DNA of 64,000 bases from Syntrophotalea acetylenica (GTDB lineage Bacteria > Desulfobacterota > Desulfuromonadia > Desulfuromonadales > Syntrophotaleaceae), in assembly GCF_001888165.1 (NCBI RefSeq), contig NZ_CP015455.1, positions 2,598,001 to 2,662,000 on the forward strand, written 5' to 3'. Below, piece by piece: positions 1-13,713 of the stretch. A model generated the notes under the pieces. That model was not told the origin of the DNA and did not search any database. It was given only the letters and a program-made list of their open reading frames with translations. The translations under genes were made by a program, and so were the position numbers. Each line of letters opens with the position of its first letter. Within the stretch, counting starts at the first letter, position 1.

Positions 1-954
<954 letters not shown>

Positions 955-982
955 GGAGTAACCTCCCGTTCGTAAACGGCAA

Positions 983-3060
983 CTAGCCCTTCACCCGCGC
1001 GATGATTTCTTCGCTGATAGCCTTGGGCACCTGCTCGTAATGATCAAAAACCATGGTATAAGTAGCACGCCCCTGAGTCATACTGCGCAACTCGGTGGCA
1101 TAACCGAACATACTGGCAAGAGGAACATTGGCATTGATAACCTGGGCTCCGCCGCGGGTATCCATACCCATGACGCGGCCACGCCGACTGCTCAAGTCGC
1201 CCATGACATCCCCCATATATTCCTCGGGACAACAACCTCGACAGCCATCACCGGCTCAAGCAGAACCGGAGCAGCCTTCGCGGCACCGGCCTTGAAACCC
1301 ATGGAGCCGGCAATCTTGAACGCCATTTCGGAAGAGTCGACATCATGGTAGGAACCATCATAACAGGTTACCTTGACGTCAACGATGGGGAACCCGGCCA
1401 GGACACCGTTTTCAGCGGCCTCTTCGGCACCCTTGCCGACAGCGGGAATGTATTCCTTGGGGATAACACCACCCTTGATGGCATCTTCGAACTCAAACCC
1501 GGATCCGGGCTCAAGCGGCGCAAGTCGCAACCAGCAATCGCCATACTGACCACGCCCACCGGATTGCCGGACAAACTTGCCCTGCACCTCAACCTGCTTG
1601 GTTATGGTCTCACGGTACGCTACCTGCGGCGCCCCGATGTTGGCGTCCACTTTGAACTCACGCTGCATACGGTCGATGATGATTTCGAGGTGCAACTCGC
1701 CCATCCCCGACAGGATGGTCTGACCGGTCTCTTCGTCCGTACGCACACGCAGGGTCGGATCTTCCTGCACCAGCTTGCCGAGAGCCTGGCCCATCTTGTC
1801 CATGTCACCTTTGGTCTTGGGCTCAACGGCAATATGAATCACGGGCTCAGGGAATTCCATCGACTCCAGCAGACAGGGATTGTCCGGATCACAAAGCGTA
1901 TCGCCGGTAGTCGTGAGCTTCAGCCCCACGGCAGCGGCGATATCTCCGGAGTAGACCTGCTTGATTTCCTCCCGCTTGTTGGCATGCATCTTCAGCAGAC
2001 GCCCAAAACGCTCTTTTTTGCCGCGGGTTGCATTGAGCACCGTCGTGCCGGACTCAGCCACCCCGGAATACACCCTGAAAAAGGTGAGCTGACCCACAAA
2101 GGGGTCGGTCATAACCTTAAAGGCAAGAGCAGCAAAGGGATTATTGTCGCCCGGGGGCCGGACGACGGCCTCTTCCGAATCAGGCAGCACGCCGGTAATG
2201 GCCGGCACATCCACCGGAGACGGCATATATTCAATAACCGCGTCGAGCAGATTCTGAACGCCCTTGTTCTTAAAGGCGCTACCGCACAACACGGGAATCA
2301 TCTTAATATCGACGGTTGCCGTCCGGATGCCGGCCTTCAACTCGTCGATGGAGATCGCCTCGCCGCCGAGATACTTTTCCATGAGTCCTTCATCGTGAGT
2401 GGAAACCTCCTCCACGAGAAGCTCACGGGCGGCCTCGGCCTGCTCCCTCAATTCCTCAGGAATCTCGATGATTTCGTAATTGGCGCCAAGGCTTTCGTCG
2501 TCCCACACAATGGCCTTCATCTCGACAAGATCCACAACACCGGCAAAGGTGTCTTCCTTGCCAATCGGCAACTGCAGGGGGATGGCATTGGCCCCAAGGC
2601 GCTCACGGATCATATTGACGCCACGATCAAAATCCGCGCCGACACGGTCCATCTTGTTGATAAATGCGATACGCGGAACATGATACTTGTCAGCCTGTCG
2701 CCAGACCGTCTCGGACTGGGGTTCGACGCCGCCAACGGAGCAGAAGACTGCGACCGAGCCATCCAGCACACGCAGCGACCGCTCAACCTCCACGGTAAAG
2801 TCTACGTGGCCCGGGGTATCAATGATATTGATGCGATGCTCTTTCCAGAAGCAGGTCGTCGCGGCAGAGGTGATGGTAATCCCCCTCTCCTGCTCCTGTT
2901 CCATCCAGTCCATCGTCGCCGCACCGTCGTGAACTTCACCGATCCTGTGCGAAACCCCGGTATAATACAGAATGCGTTCCGTCGTGGTGGTCTTCCCGGC
3001 ATCGATATGAGCCATAATGCCGATATTACGAGTCTTCTCTAAAGCAACTTGGCGTGCCAC
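983..3060 (-). CDS. fusA: Elongation factor G, reading frame broken by a one-base shift near the 3' end
   Basis: EF-G is the GTPase that drives ribosomal translocation. The GTG start at 3060 is chosen because AGGAAGGA lies 10 nt upstream and gives the usual [14 protein letters not shown] start; a TTG at 3069 is too close to that site. The first frame carries GHIDAGKT, the other G motifs and domains II-V as far as VEVVVP. It then runs into nonsense and stops at 1192. The expected continuation, from [16 protein letters not shown] to the normal C-terminus IIARVKG, is present in the next frame and ends at 983. One base is missing around 1226-1232, and a single insertion there would give a full-length protein of about 692 residues. 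The gene sits in the standard rpsL-rpsG-fusA-tuf order. It could be a sequencing error, a real mutation rescued by another EF-G gene, or recoding. Confidence 0.93.
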
Positions 3061-3096
3061 AACTATCAATTCCTTCCTAAAGTTCCGTACCGCTAA

Positions 3097-3576
<480 letters not shown>

Positions 3577-3588
3577 TCACAAACCTGG

Positions 3589-3960
3589 TTACTTGGGCCG
3601 CTTCGCCCCGTACTTGGAACGACCCTGCTTACGGTCCTTGACACCGGCAAGATCAAGCGCCCCGCGAACAATATGATAACGAACACCCGGCAAGTCCTTC
3701 ACACGGCCGCCGCGAATAAGAACTACGGAGTGCTCCTGAAGGTTATGTCCAACACCGGGGATATAGGACGTCACCACAATGCCATTGGTCAAACGAACAC
3801 GCGCAACTTTCCGCAATGCCGAGTTCGGCTTTTTGGGGGTTGTCGTATAAACACGAGTACAGACCCCGCGTTTTTGCGGATTGCTTTTGAGCGCCGGCGC
3901 AGTGGACTTGCGAACCTTCTTTTCACGTCCCTTGCGAATCAGCTGATTGATGGTCGGCAT
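3589..3960 (-). CDS. rpsL: 30S ribosomal protein S12
   Basis: S12 sits at the decoding centre and controls accuracy of tRNA selection. The 123-residue protein begins [11 protein letters not shown]. It contains the two conserved loops that contact the streptomycin site, around [10 protein letters not shown] and [13 protein letters not shown]. Both key lysines are the usual drug-sensitive residues, so no streptomycin resistance is expected from this gene. It is the first gene of the str block, and its promoter is seen at 4039-4066. It precedes rpsG by 21 nt. Confidence 0.98.
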   Translation of the reverse strand: MPTINQLIRKGREKKVRKSTAPALKSNPQKRGVCTRVYTTTPKKPNSALRKVARVRLTNGIVVTSYIPGVGHNLQEHSVVLIRGGRVKDLPGVRYHIVRGALDLAGVKDRKQGRSKYGAKRPK

Positions 3961-4038
3961 CTACATACTCCCGAATATTCTAATTCCTTAAAGTTAAAAA
4001 AGGGCCACACGATTTCATCGGGCGAAAAACCCGCTCAA

Positions 4039-4066
4039 ATTATCAATGTTGGGGGCGACTTGTCAA
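4039..4066 (-). promoter_or_regulatory. Sigma-70 type promoter for the rpsL-rpsG-fusA-tuf operon
   Basis: Read on the minus strand, a perfect TTGACA (4066-4061) is followed after 16 bp by GATAAT (4044-4039). It lies in the 140-bp gap between rpoC and rpsL, about 80 bp upstream of the rpsL start. The -35 box sits in the loop of an inverted repeat (GGGGGCGGC with GTCGCCCCC, 4051-4086), which may also slow transcription coming out of rpoC. That repeat has no U-tract, so I do not call it a terminator. Confidence 0.7.
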
Positions 4067-4100
4067 GCACTTTTTGGCCGCCCCCATGTTTTCCTCCGAA

Positions 4101-7100
4101 CTAATCATCGGCCTCGTCAAAGTCGTCTCCAACAAGAACCTTGTCCCCCTCCCCGATGTCGTTCTCGTCGTCCAGGTCAAGGGGAAGCGGCTCTTCGATT
4201 TCCTCCGGTTCCTCAATCAGCAATCGCGCGCTCCGATATTTGGAGATACCGGTACCGGCAGGGATCAAGCGTCCCATGATGACGTTTTCCTTGAGTCCGC
4301 GCAGATAGTCGACTTTCCCCTCGATTGCTGCCTGGGTCAGAACCTTGGTGGTTTCCTGGAAAGACGCAGCCGAGATAAACGACTCGGTCGACAAGGAGGC
4401 CTTTGTGATGCCAAGCATAAGAGGCTCGCCAACGGCCGGGGCGCCTCCCTCGGCAACCACCCTGCCGTTCTCGGTCTCGAATTCCCAGCGCTCGACCTGA
4501 TCATCTGCAAGGAAACGGGTGTCTCCGGGCTCTTTGATCCTGACCCTGCGCAGCATCTGACGCACGATAACCTCGATGTGCTTGTCGTTGATCTTGACGC
4601 CCTGCAGACGATACACCTCCTGCACCTCGTCGACCAGGTACTTGGCCAGCTCTTTTTCGCCAAGCACCCGCAGGATATCGTGAGGGTTGCTGGAGCCGTC
4701 CATCAAGGCCTCGCCTGCCTTGACATGATCATTCTCGTGCACGCTGATGTGCTTGCCTTTGGGAATCAGATATTCCTTCGGCGCGCCGACCTCGGGCGTA
4801 ACATACACCTTGCGCTTGCCCTTGGAGTCCTTACCGAAGGATACGACCCCGTCGATTTCCGAAATAATGGCGTATTCCTTGGGCTTGCGGGCCTCGAAAA
4901 GCTCGGCAACCCGCGGCAGACCCCCTGTAATGTCCTTGGTTTTCGTGGTCTCCCTTGGAATTTTGGCGAGGATGGAGCCGCCGCTCACTTTTTCCTCCTC
5001 CGGAGCGACGATGATGGCCCCCACGGGCAGCATGTATCTGGCCGGGGCGCCATTGGGCAGCTTGGCCGTTTTGCCTTCGGCGTCCTTAAGGGTAATGCGC
5101 GGGCGCTTGTCGGCACCTTTCGACTCGATGACCACCTTGCGAGACAAACCGGTTACTTCGTCGACCTGCTCCTCCATGGTGACACCTTCAAGGATGTCCC
5201 CGTAACGGACGGTACCGGCGATTTCAGTCAGAATGGGCATGGTATACGGGTCCCACTCAGCCAGCAGGCTTCCCGCGGAAACCGGCCCATCCGGCCCAAT
5301 CCGCAGACGCGCTCCATAAACAACCCCGTACCGTTCACGCTCACGCCCCGTTTCATCGACAACCGCAATTTCGGCATTACGGTTCATGACCACGTGATGG
5401 CCATCGGCATCCAGCACCGAGTTGAGATTGAGGTACTTGAGGAAACCGTCGAACCGCGCTTCCAGAGACGTCTGCTCGGCGCGTCTCGAAGCCGTACCAC
5501 CGATGTGGAAGGTACGCATGGTAAGCTGGGTACCCGGCTCACCGATCGATTGGGCGGCAATGACACCCACCGCTTCGCCGAGATTGACCAGATGCCCCCT
5601 GGCCAGGTCACGGCCGTAGCAGGTTGCGCAAATGCCACGATGGCTCTGACAGGTAAGTACGGAGCGGATTTTTAGACGCTCGATGCCGGCGTTTTCAATT
5701 TTCTCCACCAGCGTCTCGTCGATCTGCTGGTTTGCCTCCACCAGCACCTCCCCGGTGACCGGATCGAGCACATCCTCAAGGGCGGTGCGGCCGAGGATGC
5801 GGTCGCCAAGACGCTCGATAACCTCCCCACCTTCGGTCAGGGCGGTCATCATGATGCCGTCGAGGGTGTCACAATCCTGCTCGGTAATGATGGCGTCCTG
5901 CGCCACATCCACCAGGCGCCGGGTCAGATAACCCGAGTTGGCGGTTTTGAGTGCGGTGTCCGCAAGACCTTTACGGGCACCGTGTGTAGAGATGAAGTAC
6001 TGCAACACGGTGAGGCCTTCACGGAAGTTGGCGGTAATCGGCGTCTCGATGATCTCGCCGGAAGGCTTGGCCATGAGGCCGCGCATGCCGGCCAGCTGCC
6101 GGATCTGCTGTGCGCTGCCGCGGGCACCGGAGTCGGCCATCATATGTATCGAATTGAAGGACGGCACCCGCACCGTTTCGCCATCCGGGGACACAATCTC
6201 GTCCTTGGACAGGGTCTCGAGCATCGTCTGGGCTATGGCCTCGGTACATTTGGCCCAGATATCAATAACCTTGTTGTACCGTTCTCCATCGGTGATCAGA
6301 CCCTCGGTGTACTGCTTCTGGATTTCCGTCACCTCTTCAACCGCTGCCTTCATCATGACGTCTTTGGTATCGGGAATAACCATGTCGTCAAGACAGATGG
6401 AGATGCCAGCCAGGGTTGAGAACCGATAGCCGGTATCCTTGAGACGGTCGGCCAGCAGCACCGTTTCCTTGTTGCCCGCCAACCGGAAGCATACATCGAT
6501 AAGATTGGCGACATGTTTTTTCGCCATGACCACATTGATGTAATCAAAGGGGATGATCTCAGGCACAACGTCCCTGAGCAGTACCCGTCCGGTCGTGGTT
6601 TCAATAAGGGTTACAGGTTCGCCGGCCACGCGTGACATGCGCACCTTGATTCGCGCCTGAAGGTCGATTTCACCGGCGTCATAGGCCATGCGCAATTCGT
6701 CACGGGAAGAAAGAACCTTCCCTTCGCCGCGTGCAAAAGCGCGTTCCCGGGTCATGTAATAAAGACCGAGAATCATATCCTGCGAAGGCACGATGATCGG
6801 CTTGCCGTGCGCGGGCGAAAGAATGTTGTTGGTGGACATCATCAACACCCGCGTCTCGATCTGGCTTTCAATGGACAATGGCAGATGCACTGCCATCTGG
6901 TCCCCGTCAAAGTCGGCATTGAATGCGGTGCAAACCAGGGGATGCAATTGAATCGCCTTGCCCTCGATAAGAACCGGCTCAAATGCCTGGATACCGAGGC
7001 GGTGCAGCGTCGGTGCACGGTTGAGCATGACAGGATGCTCCTTGATGACCTCTTCGAGGACATCCCACACCTCGGGCTTTTCCTTTTCCACCATTTTTTT

Positions 7101-8291
7101 TGCACTTTTTATGGTGGTACAGTAGCCGCGCTCTTCCAGTTTGTTGTAGATAAATGGCTTGAAAAGCTCCAGCGCCATCTTCTTCGGCAGGCCGCACTGA
7201 TGCAGCTTGAGTTCCGGACCGACGACAATAACCGAACGACCTGAATAGTCGACACGTTTGCCAAGCAGGTTCTGGCGGAAGCGTCCGCCTTTACCTTTAA
7301 GCATATCGGACAGCGACTTCAAGGGCCGCTTGTTGGGACCGGTGATGGCCCGCCCCCGGCGACCGTTATCGAACAGCGCGTCGACAGCTTCCTGCAACAT
7401 GCGTTTTTCGTTCCGGATGATGACTTCCGGAGCACGCAACTCCATCAGGCGCTTGAGGCGGTTGTTACGATTGATCACACGCCGATACAGGTCATTGAGG
7501 TCCGAGGTGGCAAAGCGGCCGCCATCCAGAGGCACCAGCGGCCGAAGTTCCGGTGGCAGCACCGGAATGGTCTCCAGAATCATCCATTCGGGACGGTTGC
7601 CGCTGAATTTGAAAGCCTCGACCACTTTCAGCCGCTTCGCGACCTTTTTGCGCTTGGCTTCGCTGGCAGCTTCACTCATCTCCTTGCGCAACGTATTGGA
7701 CAGTTCTTCGATATTGATGCTTACAAGGAAATCGCGAATCGCCTCGGCGCCCATGGATGCTACAAACTGCCCAGCGTATTCATCCATGGTTTCGGCATAT
7801 TTGTCTTCGGTAAGCAGCTGTCCGCGGAACAGTGGCGTGTCGCCCGGATCCAGTACCAGGTACGCCTCGAAATAGAGTACGCGCTCGACCTCTTTGAGGG
7901 TCATGTCGAGCAACGTCGAAATTCGCGACGGAAGCGATTTGAGGAACCATATGTGCGCCACAGGACAGGCCAGATCGATATGCCCCAGACGCTCGCGGCG
8001 CACCTTGCTGGGGATAACTTCAACCCCGCATTTTTCACAAACAATTCCCCGGTGCTTCATGCGCTTATATTTGCCGCAGTTGCACTCGTAGTCCTTGGTC
8101 GGTCCGAATATTTTGGCGCAGAACAGACCGTCCCGCTCCGGCTTGAAGGTCCGGTAATTGATCGTTTCGGGCTTCTTAACTTCGCCGAAGGATCTTTCAC
8201 GGATCTTTTCCGGCGAAACCAGCGAAAGACGAATGGCATTGAAGCTCAAAGGATCCTTCGGCCGCTCAAAAAGGCTGAAAATATCTTCCAA
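4101..8291 (-). CDS. rpoC: DNA-directed RNA polymerase subunit beta'
   Basis: This is the largest catalytic subunit of RNA polymerase. The 1396-residue protein has the N-terminal zinc site with C70, C72, C85 and C88. The catalytic NADFDGDQ motif that holds the active-site magnesium lies near residue 460, and a second Cys cluster is in the segment [11 protein letters not shown]. The start is a TTG at 8291, supported by AAGGAGGG with a 6-nt spacer; a nearby ATG at 8296 is out of frame. The C-terminus carries a strongly acidic tail ([19 protein letters not shown] and beyond). It follows rpoB by 39 nt. Confidence 0.98.
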   Translation of the reverse strand: MEDIFSLFERPKDPLSFNAIRLSLVSPEKIRERSFGEVKKPETINYRTFKPERDGLFCAKIFGPTKDYECNCGKYKRMKHRGIVCEKCGVEVIPSKVRRERLGHIDLACPVAHIWFLKSLPSRISTLLDMTLKEVERVLYFEAYLVLDPGDTPLFRGQLLTEDKYAETMDEYAGQFVASMGAEAIRDFLVSINIEELSNTLRKEMSEAASEAKRKKVAKRLKVVEAFKFSGNRPEWMILETIPVLPPELRPLVPLDGGRFATSDLNDLYRRVINRNNRLKRLMELRAPEVIIRNEKRMLQEAVDALFDNGRRGRAITGPNKRPLKSLSDMLKGKGGRFRQNLLGKRVDYSGRSVIVVGPELKLHQCGLPKKMALELFKPFIYNKLEERGYCTTIKSAKKMVEKEKPEVWDVLEEVIKEHPVMLNRAPTLHRLGIQAFEPVLIEGKAIQLHPLVCTAFNADFDGDQMAVHLPLSIESQIETRVLMMSTNNILSPAHGKPIIVPSQDMILGLYYMTRERAFARGEGKVLSSRDELRMAYDAGEIDLQARIKVRMSRVAGEPVTLIETTTGRVLLRDVVPEIIPFDYINVVMAKKHVANLIDVCFRLAGNKETVLLADRLKDTGYRFSTLAGISICLDDMVIPDTKDVMMKAAVEEVTEIQKQYTEGLITDGERYNKVIDIWAKCTEAIAQTMLETLSKDEIVSPDGETVRVPSFNSIHMMADSGARGSAQQIRQLAGMRGLMAKPSGEIIETPITANFREGLTVLQYFISTHGARKGLADTALKTANSGYLTRRLVDVAQDAIITEQDCDTLDGIMMTALTEGGEVIERLGDRILGRTALEDVLDPVTGEVLVEANQQIDETLVEKIENAGIERLKIRSVLTCQSHRGICATCYGRDLARGHLVNLGEAVGVIAAQSIGEPGTQLTMRTFHIGGTASRRAEQTSLEARFDGFLKYLNLNSVLDADGHHVVMNRNAEIAVVDETGRERERYGVVYGARLRIGPDGPVSAGSLLAEWDPYTMPILTEIAGTVRYGDILEGVTMEEQVDEVTGLSRKVVIESKGADKRPRITLKDAEGKTAKLPNGAPARYMLPVGAIIVAPEEEKVSGGSILAKIPRETTKTKDITGGLPRVAELFEARKPKEYAIISEIDGVVSFGKDSKGKRKVYVTPEVGAPKEYLIPKGKHISVHENDHVKAGEALMDGSSNPHDILRVLGEKELAKYLVDEVQEVYRLQGVKINDKHIEVIVRQMLRRVRIKEPGDTRFLADDQVERWEFETENGRVVAEGGAPAVGEPLMLGITKASLSTESFISAASFQETTKVLTQAAIEGKVDYLRGLKENVIMGRLIPAGTGISKYRSARLLIEEPEEIEEPLPLDLDDENDIGEGDKVLVGDDFDEADD

Positions 8292-8330
8292 AACATACCC
8301 TCCTTGGGGATGGAGTTGGTATCGAGATAA

Positions 8331-11300
8331 TTATTCCTGCTCCTCAAGGAGCTCAACATCCAGACAAAGAGATTGCAATTCCTTGATCAGTACGTTGAAC
8401 GACTCGGGAAGGCCGGCCTCAAGGGTATGCTTACCCTTGACAATGGCCTCGTACATTCGCGTGCGTCCGGTGACATCGTCGGACTTGACGGTCAGGAACT
8501 CCTGCAGAGCATGGGCGGCGCCATATGCCTCCATGGCCCATACCTCCATCTCCCCAAGCCGTTGTCCGCCGAACTGCGCCTTGCCCCCAAGCGGCTGCTG
8601 AGTAACCAGACTGTAGGGACCGATACTGCGGGCATGGATCTTGTCGTCGACCAGATGATGCAGCTTGAGCATGTACATGATGCCGACGGTAACCTTTTCC
8701 TTGAAAGGATCCCCGGTTTTCCCGTTATAGAGGGTCATCTGCCCGGAAGAAGCAAATCCGGCACGTTCGATCTGGGCCTTCATCTGCTCTTCCGTGACCC
8801 CCTCGAATACCGGAGAGGCCATGGGGATACCATTGGCCAACTGCCGCGACAACCGCACGACTTCATCGTCTGACAGTCCATTTACCAGATCGGTAACCCG
8901 ATCGTCCTGGTAGGCATCGGCAATCTTGCCGCGCAGGGCATCGGGACTGAAATGACGGTCAAGATGCTGCTGGATCTGAATCCCCAGACCTCTTGCCGCC
9001 AGCCCGAGGTGCGTCTCGAGAATCTGGCCGACGTTCATGCGCGAGGGGACCCCCAGAGGGTTCAGTACGATTTCGACCGGCGTGCCATCGGCCATGTACG
9101 GCATATCTTCTTCTGGAAGCACGCGGGAAAGAACGCCCTTGTTGCCATGGCGTCCGGCCATCTTGTCGCCGACGGAAAGTTTGCGCTTGATGGCAATATA
9201 CACCTTTACCATCTTGATAACGCCGGGAGGAAGATCGTCCCCGCGTTTGATCTTTTCAATCTTGTCCGCGAAAACCTCCCGGATCAGTTCTTCCCTCTGA
9301 GCCAGACTTGCCAGGATGCTGCTCAGTTTTTCCTCTTTTTCGGGCGCATCGAGAAGACTGATTTCCCGCCATCGCGCGAACGGCAAGCCATCGAGTACCT
9401 CGACAGTGATTTTCTCGCCCTGGCCGAGAAGTTCCTTGCCGGCGGAATCAAACAGCGAGGTTGCCGACACCTGACCGAGCAGCAGGGATTCAAGGTTGCT
9501 GCGGCTCGACTCCCGGATGATGCGGATTTCATCGTGCTGATCCTTCAGCAATTTCTCGATCTCGGTCTTTTCGATGTATTCGGTACGGCTGTCCTTGTCG
9601 GCACCCTTGCGGGAGAAAACCCGCGCGCCGATGACAACACCTTCCACACCGGGAGGCAGACGCAGGGACGTATCCCGCACGTCACCAGCCTTCTCGCCGA
9701 AAATGGCGCGCAGCAGTTTCTCTTCCGGAGACAGCTGAGTTTCGCCTTTCGGGGTAATCTTGCCGACCAGGATGTCACCGGGCTTGACTTCGGCGCCGAT
9801 GCGCACGATGCCACTCTCGTCGAGGTCCTTGAGCGCGTCCTCGCCAAGATTGGGAATGTCGTTGGTTATTTCCTCTTTGCCAAGCTTGGTATCCCGAGCG
9901 ACACACTCGAGTTCCTCGATATGGATCGATGTATAACGGTCCTCCTTGACAAGTTTCTCGGAGATCAGGATAGAGTCCTCGAAATTGTAACCTTCCCAGG
10001 GCATAAAGGCCACCAGGACATTCTGTCCCAATGCCAGTTCCCCCCATTGCGTCGAGGGCCCGTCGGCTATGATCCCGCCGCGGCTGACACGGTCGCCGAC
10101 CTTGACGATCGGCTTCTGATTGAGGCAGGTATTCTGATTCGACCGGGCGAATTTGATCAGATTGTAAATATCGACACCGGTGCCGTCTTCGTCAACCTCG
10201 CCCTCGTCAAGTTTCACCACGATACGGGAAGCATCTACCGACTCCACGATGCCGTTGTGCCGCGCTACCACAGCGGCGCCTGAGTCATGAGCGACGATCC
10301 GCTCCATGCCCGTGCCCACAAGGGGGGCATCGGAACGAAGCAGCGGCACCGCCTGGCGCTGCATGTTGGACCCCATCAGCGCACGGTTGGCGTCGTCATT
10401 TTCCAGAAACGGAATCAACGATGCCGCAACCGACACGAGCTGCTTGGGAGAAACGTCCATAAGGCCGATCTCTTCGCGCTGAATGAGCACAAACTCGCCA
10501 TTTTGCCGGGCGTTGACAAGCTCATTGACAAAGCGGCCCTCTTCATCGAGAGGCGCATTGGCCTGGGCTATGGCATGGCCCCCTTCCTCAAGGGCGGAAA
10601 AATAGCGGATTTCGTTGGTTACTTTTCCGTCCTTCACGACCCGGTAGGGCGTCTCGACAAACCCGTGCTCGTTGATGCGCGCATAGGTCGACAAGGAAGC
10701 GATCAGGCCGATGTTGGGTCCTTCCGGCGTTTCGATCGGGCAGACACGCCCATAGTGGGTCGGATGTACGTCGCGCACCTCGAATCCGGCGCGCTCCCGA
10801 GTCAGACCCCCGGGTCCCAGGGCCGAAAGACGCCGTTTATGGGTAATCTCGGAAAGCGGATTGGTTTGATCCATGAACTGGGACAGCTGCGAAGAGCCGA
10901 AAAACTCCTTGACCACTGCTGAAACCGGCTTTGAGTTGATCAGATCGTGCGGCATCAGGCTGTCGACCTCTTGCAGGCTCATGCGCTCCTTGATGGCGCG
11001 TTCCATGCGCACCAGGCCCACCCGATACTGGTTTTCGAGCAACTCGCCAACCGCCCGCACACGCCGATTGCCAAGGTGATCGATATCGTCGATGTTGCCC
11101 CGTCCGTCGCGCAGGCCAACCAGATATCGCACGACTTCCAGAATATCTTCCTTGGTCAGCGTTGTCTGTTCTTCCGGAGCGTCCAGGTGCAGCTTGTAAT
11201 TGAGTTTGATGCGTCCGACCACGGACAGATCATAGCGCTCCGGATTAAAGAAGAGGCTTTCAAACAGCGCGTTGGCGCTCTTGATGGTCGGCGGGTCTCC

Positions 11301-12437
11301 CGGGCGCAGGCGCCGGTATATTTCGATGCGCGCATCTTCGGGAGTGGCCATGCGATCGATCAACAGGGTTTCCCGCAGATAAGGACCGACGTGCAAATGA
11401 TCGATGAACAGGATGCTGAACTCGTTAATTCCGCGCGAACGCAACTCTTCGAGTTTGGCTTCCGAGATCTCTTCGTTGCACTCGACCACGACCTCGCCGG
11501 TGGCAACATCAACGATGTCCGTTGAAGCAACTTTACCAACAACCTCCTCGGAGGAAACCGGTATGAATTCCACATTGCTGTCGGCAAGCTTGCGGATGGA
11601 CGCCTTGGTGAATTTCCGGTTGGCTCGGACAATAACTTCCCCGTCGTTTCCAACAATATCGGCGGAAGCCCGCTGCCCGGACAGCAGTTCCAGATTGACC
11701 CTCTTTTTATAGGAATCGCCATCAAGGACGACTGTTTCCGTCTGGTAATAATAATTCAGAAGCTCTTCAGCGCTATAGCCGAGGGCCTTGAGTAGCACCG
11801 TGGCGGGCAGTTTCCGCCTGCGGTCGATGCGGACGTAGAGGATATCCTTATGGTCAAAATCGAAATCCAGCCACGAGCCACGATATGGAATGACCCGCGC
11901 ATTATAAAGAACCTTGCCACTCGAGTGGGTCTTACCCTTATCGTGGTCAAAAAATACACCGGGAGAACGGTGCAACTGACTAACGATGACACGTTCGGTA
12001 CCATTGATGATAAAGGTACCATTCTCGGTCATCAGAGGGATCTCGCCGAAATAAACTTCTTGCTCTTTAATATCGCGAATCGCCTGAACGCCGGATTCCT
12101 TGTCAACATCCCATGAAACAAGACGCACGCATACCTTGACGGGAGCGGCGTAGGTCATGCCCCGCTGATGGCATTCATTGACATCGTACTTGGGAGTTCC
12201 CAGAGAATAGGAAACGTAGTCCAGAGAACAGGTTTCGCTAAAATCACGAATAGGGAAAACCGAGCGAAAAACCGCTTCAAGCCCGATATTTTTCCGAGCA
12301 GAAGGAGGGAGCCCTGCTTGCAGGAAACGCTTGTAGGAATTTTTCTGGATATCGATGAGATTGGGGATCTCGATGATGCCTTTGATCGTGTTAAAATGTT
12401 TCCTAAGAAGCTGGTTATTCGCAATCGAATAAGCCAT
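8331..12437 (-). CDS. rpoB: DNA-directed RNA polymerase subunit beta
   Basis: This is the second large catalytic subunit of RNA polymerase. The 1368-residue protein starts [15 protein letters not shown] after an AAAGGAG ribosome binding site. The rifampicin-binding region [16 protein letters not shown] and the following [13 protein letters not shown] are close to the E. coli sequence, with Thr in place of one Asn, so a drug-sensitive enzyme is expected. It is co-transcribed after rplL, with a hairpin in the spacer (12477-12507), and is followed by rpoC. There are no signs of truncation. Confidence 0.98.
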   Translation of the reverse strand: MAYSIANNQLLRKHFNTIKGIIEIPNLIDIQKNSYKRFLQAGLPPSARKNIGLEAVFRSVFPIRDFSETCSLDYVSYSLGTPKYDVNECHQRGMTYAAPVKVCVRLVSWDVDKESGVQAIRDIKEQEVYFGEIPLMTENGTFIINGTERVIVSQLHRSPGVFFDHDKGKTHSSGKVLYNARVIPYRGSWLDFDFDHKDILYVRIDRRRKLPATVLLKALGYSAEELLNYYYQTETVVLDGDSYKKRVNLELLSGQRASADIVGNDGEVIVRANRKFTKASIRKLADSNVEFIPVSSEEVVGKVASTDIVDVATGEVVVECNEEISEAKLEELRSRGINEFSILFIDHLHVGPYLRETLLIDRMATPEDARIEIYRRLRPGDPPTIKSANALFESLFFNPERYDLSVVGRIKLNYKLHLDAPEEQTTLTKEDILEVVRYLVGLRDGRGNIDDIDHLGNRRVRAVGELLENQYRVGLVRMERAIKERMSLQEVDSLMPHDLINSKPVSAVVKEFFGSSQLSQFMDQTNPLSEITHKRRLSALGPGGLTRERAGFEVRDVHPTHYGRVCPIETPEGPNIGLIASLSTYARINEHGFVETPYRVVKDGKVTNEIRYFSALEEGGHAIAQANAPLDEEGRFVNELVNARQNGEFVLIQREEIGLMDVSPKQLVSVAASLIPFLENDDANRALMGSNMQRQAVPLLRSDAPLVGTGMERIVAHDSGAAVVARHNGIVESVDASRIVVKLDEGEVDEDGTGVDIYNLIKFARSNQNTCLNQKPIVKVGDRVSRGGIIADGPSTQWGELALGQNVLVAFMPWEGYNFEDSILISEKLVKEDRYTSIHIEELECVARDTKLGKEEITNDIPNLGEDALKDLDESGIVRIGAEVKPGDILVGKITPKGETQLSPEEKLLRAIFGEKAGDVRDTSLRLPPGVEGVVIGARVFSRKGADKDSRTEYIEKTEIEKLLKDQHDEIRIIRESSRSNLESLLLGQVSATSLFDSAGKELLGQGEKITVEVLDGLPFARWREISLLDAPEKEEKLSSILASLAQREELIREVFADKIEKIKRGDDLPPGVIKMVKVYIAIKRKLSVGDKMAGRHGNKGVLSRVLPEEDMPYMADGTPVEIVLNPLGVPSRMNVGQILETHLGLAARGLGIQIQQHLDRHFSPDALRGKIADAYQDDRVTDLVNGLSDDEVVRLSRQLANGIPMASPVFEGVTEEQMKAQIERAGFASSGQMTLYNGKTGDPFKEKVTVGIMYMLKLHHLVDDKIHARSIGPYSLVTQQPLGGKAQFGGQRLGEMEVWAMEAYGAAHALQEFLTVKSDDVTGRTRMYEAIVKGKHTLEAGLPESFNVLIKELQSLCLDVELLEEQE

Positions 12438-12476
12438 GGTTTCTCCTTTAGCTAGGGGAAGCTAACGAAAGCAGAA

Positions 12477-12507
12477 TAGCCAAGGCCGCATACGGCAGCC
12501 TTGGCTA
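12477..12507 (-). promoter_or_regulatory. Stem-loop in the rplL-rpoB spacer (attenuator or processing site)
   Basis: TAGCCAAGGC and GCCTTGGCTA form a perfect 10-bp stem with an 11-nt loop between rplL and rpoB. There is no run of U after it on the minus strand. In many bacteria a partial terminator or RNase III site in this spacer lowers rpoBC expression relative to L7/L12. That role is inferred from position. Confidence 0.6.
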
Positions 12508-12530
12508 AGGTGTTAAATATGCAAAGAATA

Positions 12531-12914
12531 CTACTTGAGTTGTACAGTGGCGCCAGCTTCTTCGAGCTGTTTTTTGAGTTCTTCGGCTTCAGCTTTGGGC
12601 ATGGCTTCCTTGACCGTCTGCGGTGCGCCGTCAACCATATCCTTAGCTTCCTTGAGACCGAGACCGGTAGCGGCCCGAACAACCTTGATGACGTTGATTT
12701 TCTTGTCGCCGGCGGCGGTCAGAACAACATCAAACTCATCTTTTTCCTCGGCAGCGGGAGCAGCGGCACCGGCAGCGGGAGCAGCGGCAACGGCCACCGG
12801 AGCGGCGGCGGAAACGCCAAACTTCTCTTCAAGTTCCTTGACCAGTTCGGCCAACTCCAGAACGCTCATGCTTTCGATAAAGGAAACGACTTGTTCTTTG
12901 GTGATATCAGCCAT
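12531..12914 (-). CDS. rplL: 50S ribosomal protein L7/L12
   Basis: L7/L12 forms the flexible ribosomal stalk that recruits and activates translational GTPases. The 127-residue product begins [13 protein letters not shown]. It has the N-terminal dimerisation domain, an Ala/Pro-rich hinge at about residues 36-56, and the C-terminal factor-binding domain with [13 protein letters not shown]. It lies 63 nt after rplJ and is followed by a hairpin and rpoB. Confidence 0.98.
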   Translation of the reverse strand: MADITKEQVVSFIESMSVLELAELVKELEEKFGVSAAAPVAVAAAPAAGAAAPAAEEKDEFDVVLTAAGDKKINVIKVVRAATGLGLKEAKDMVDGAPQTVKEAMPKAEAEELKKQLEEAGATVQLK

Positions 12915-12977
12915 GGTTATATAACCTCCCGTATATCTGACAGACTTGTTTTTAGGTGAATTTCAGCAGCAAGGCAA

Positions 12978-13496
12978 TCAGGCCTCTTTTTGCTGCTGGA
13001 TAGCGGCAAGAACCTGAACGAAACTACGCGGCACCGCGGCCAAAACGCCGACAAAATTGGTAACCGGCGCATTGAGCGATCCGAGCATCTTGCCAAGCAG
13101 AACCTCCTTGCTGGGCAATTCAGCAAGGGCCTGCACCTCATCAAGGCGCAGCAATTTACCATTGAGCTGGGCGGCGCGCAGTTCAAATGCCTTGTTGGCC
13201 TTGGCAAATTCCGTCAAAACCTTTGCCGGCCCGACAGGATCGTTTTCGGCAAGGGCGATGGCATTGGGGCCCTGAAGATATTCATCCAGGCATTCAGCAT
13301 TGGTGCCCTTGGCTGCCAGACGCAGAAGCGTATTTTTGACAACCCGATACTCGACGCCTACCTTGCGAAGCTCGCCACGCAGCTGGTTTACCTGCTCAAC
13401 CGTAAGACCACGATAATCCGCAAGAAACGCTGCCTGACAATTGGCCAGTTTTTCAGCCATTTCAGATACAACTTGTGATTTGTCTTCCTTTTTCAC
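12978..13496 (-). CDS. rplJ: 50S ribosomal protein L10
   Basis: L10 anchors L7/L12 dimers to 23S rRNA at the stalk base and, with L7/L12, represses its own operon. I choose the GTG at 13496, giving 172 residues beginning (M)KKEDKSQVVSEMAEKL, because AAAGGAGGAG lies just upstream. A longer frame to 13607 would run through the regulatory leader and is rejected. The conserved ADYRGLTVEQVNQLR segment is present. It is preceded by a recognisable L10 leader. Confidence 0.96.
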   Translation of the reverse strand: MKKEDKSQVVSEMAEKLANCQAAFLADYRGLTVEQVNQLRGELRKVGVEYRVVKNTLLRLAAKGTNAECLDEYLQGPNAIALAENDPVGPAKVLTEFAKANKAFELRAAQLNGKLLRLDEVQALAELPSKEVLLGKMLGSLNAPVTNFVGVLAAVPRSFVQVLAAIQQQKEA

Positions 13497-13540
13497 TGCC
13501 TCTCCTCCTTTCTGTAGATTTCCGGACCAGTGTGGACCAT

Positions 13541-13650
13541 ATATCCAGTCAACGGCCACGGAGGGAGGCATTCGCATCCACTCGCTCCGGCCTCGGCAGG
13601 CGGTCAACCATTAAACATTTAATGTACCTGCTGTCTCTGACCTGGACTCA
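13541..13650 (-). promoter_or_regulatory. Ribosomal protein L10 leader (autoregulatory mRNA structure)
   Basis: The untranslated segment before rplJ contains the marks of the known L10 leader family: GACAGCAGGT, then CCTGCCGAGG, then CCTCCGTGGC, closed by an outer stem pairing TCCAG (near 13647) with CTGGA (near 13545). L10 or the L10-L12 complex is expected to bind it and repress rplJL translation. The call rests on pattern recognition; a covariance-model search (RF00557) would settle it. Confidence 0.75.
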
Positions 13651-13660
13651 AGACACAATC

Positions 13661-13690
13661 GGCCGCCCCGCACATAAAGTGCGGGCCGGC
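13661..13690 (-). promoter_or_regulatory. GC-rich hairpin between rplA and the L10 leader
   Basis: CCCGCAC and GTGCGGG pair around the loop TTTAT, and flanking GCCGG/GGCCG sequences extend the stem. It starts about 24 nt after the rplA stop. No U-tract follows, so it is more likely a processing or pausing site separating rplKA from rplJL than a full terminator. Confidence 0.5.
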
Positions 13691-13713
13691 TTGGATAGTG
13701 AAACAACCGTGCG

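Noticed and set aside
1220-1240. Programmed -1 frameshift in fusA
   Set aside because: No slippery heptamer of the X-XXY-YYZ kind and no clear downstream stem were seen at the junction, and EF-G is not known to be recoded. A sequence error or mutation is simpler.
1345-3042. Long plus-strand open frame opposite fusA (565 codons)
   Set aside because: It mirrors the codon structure of EF-G, has no ribosome binding site and resembles no protein; GC-rich genes commonly leave the opposite strand open. The same applies to long frames opposite rpoC, rpoB, the oxidoreductase and both tuf genes.
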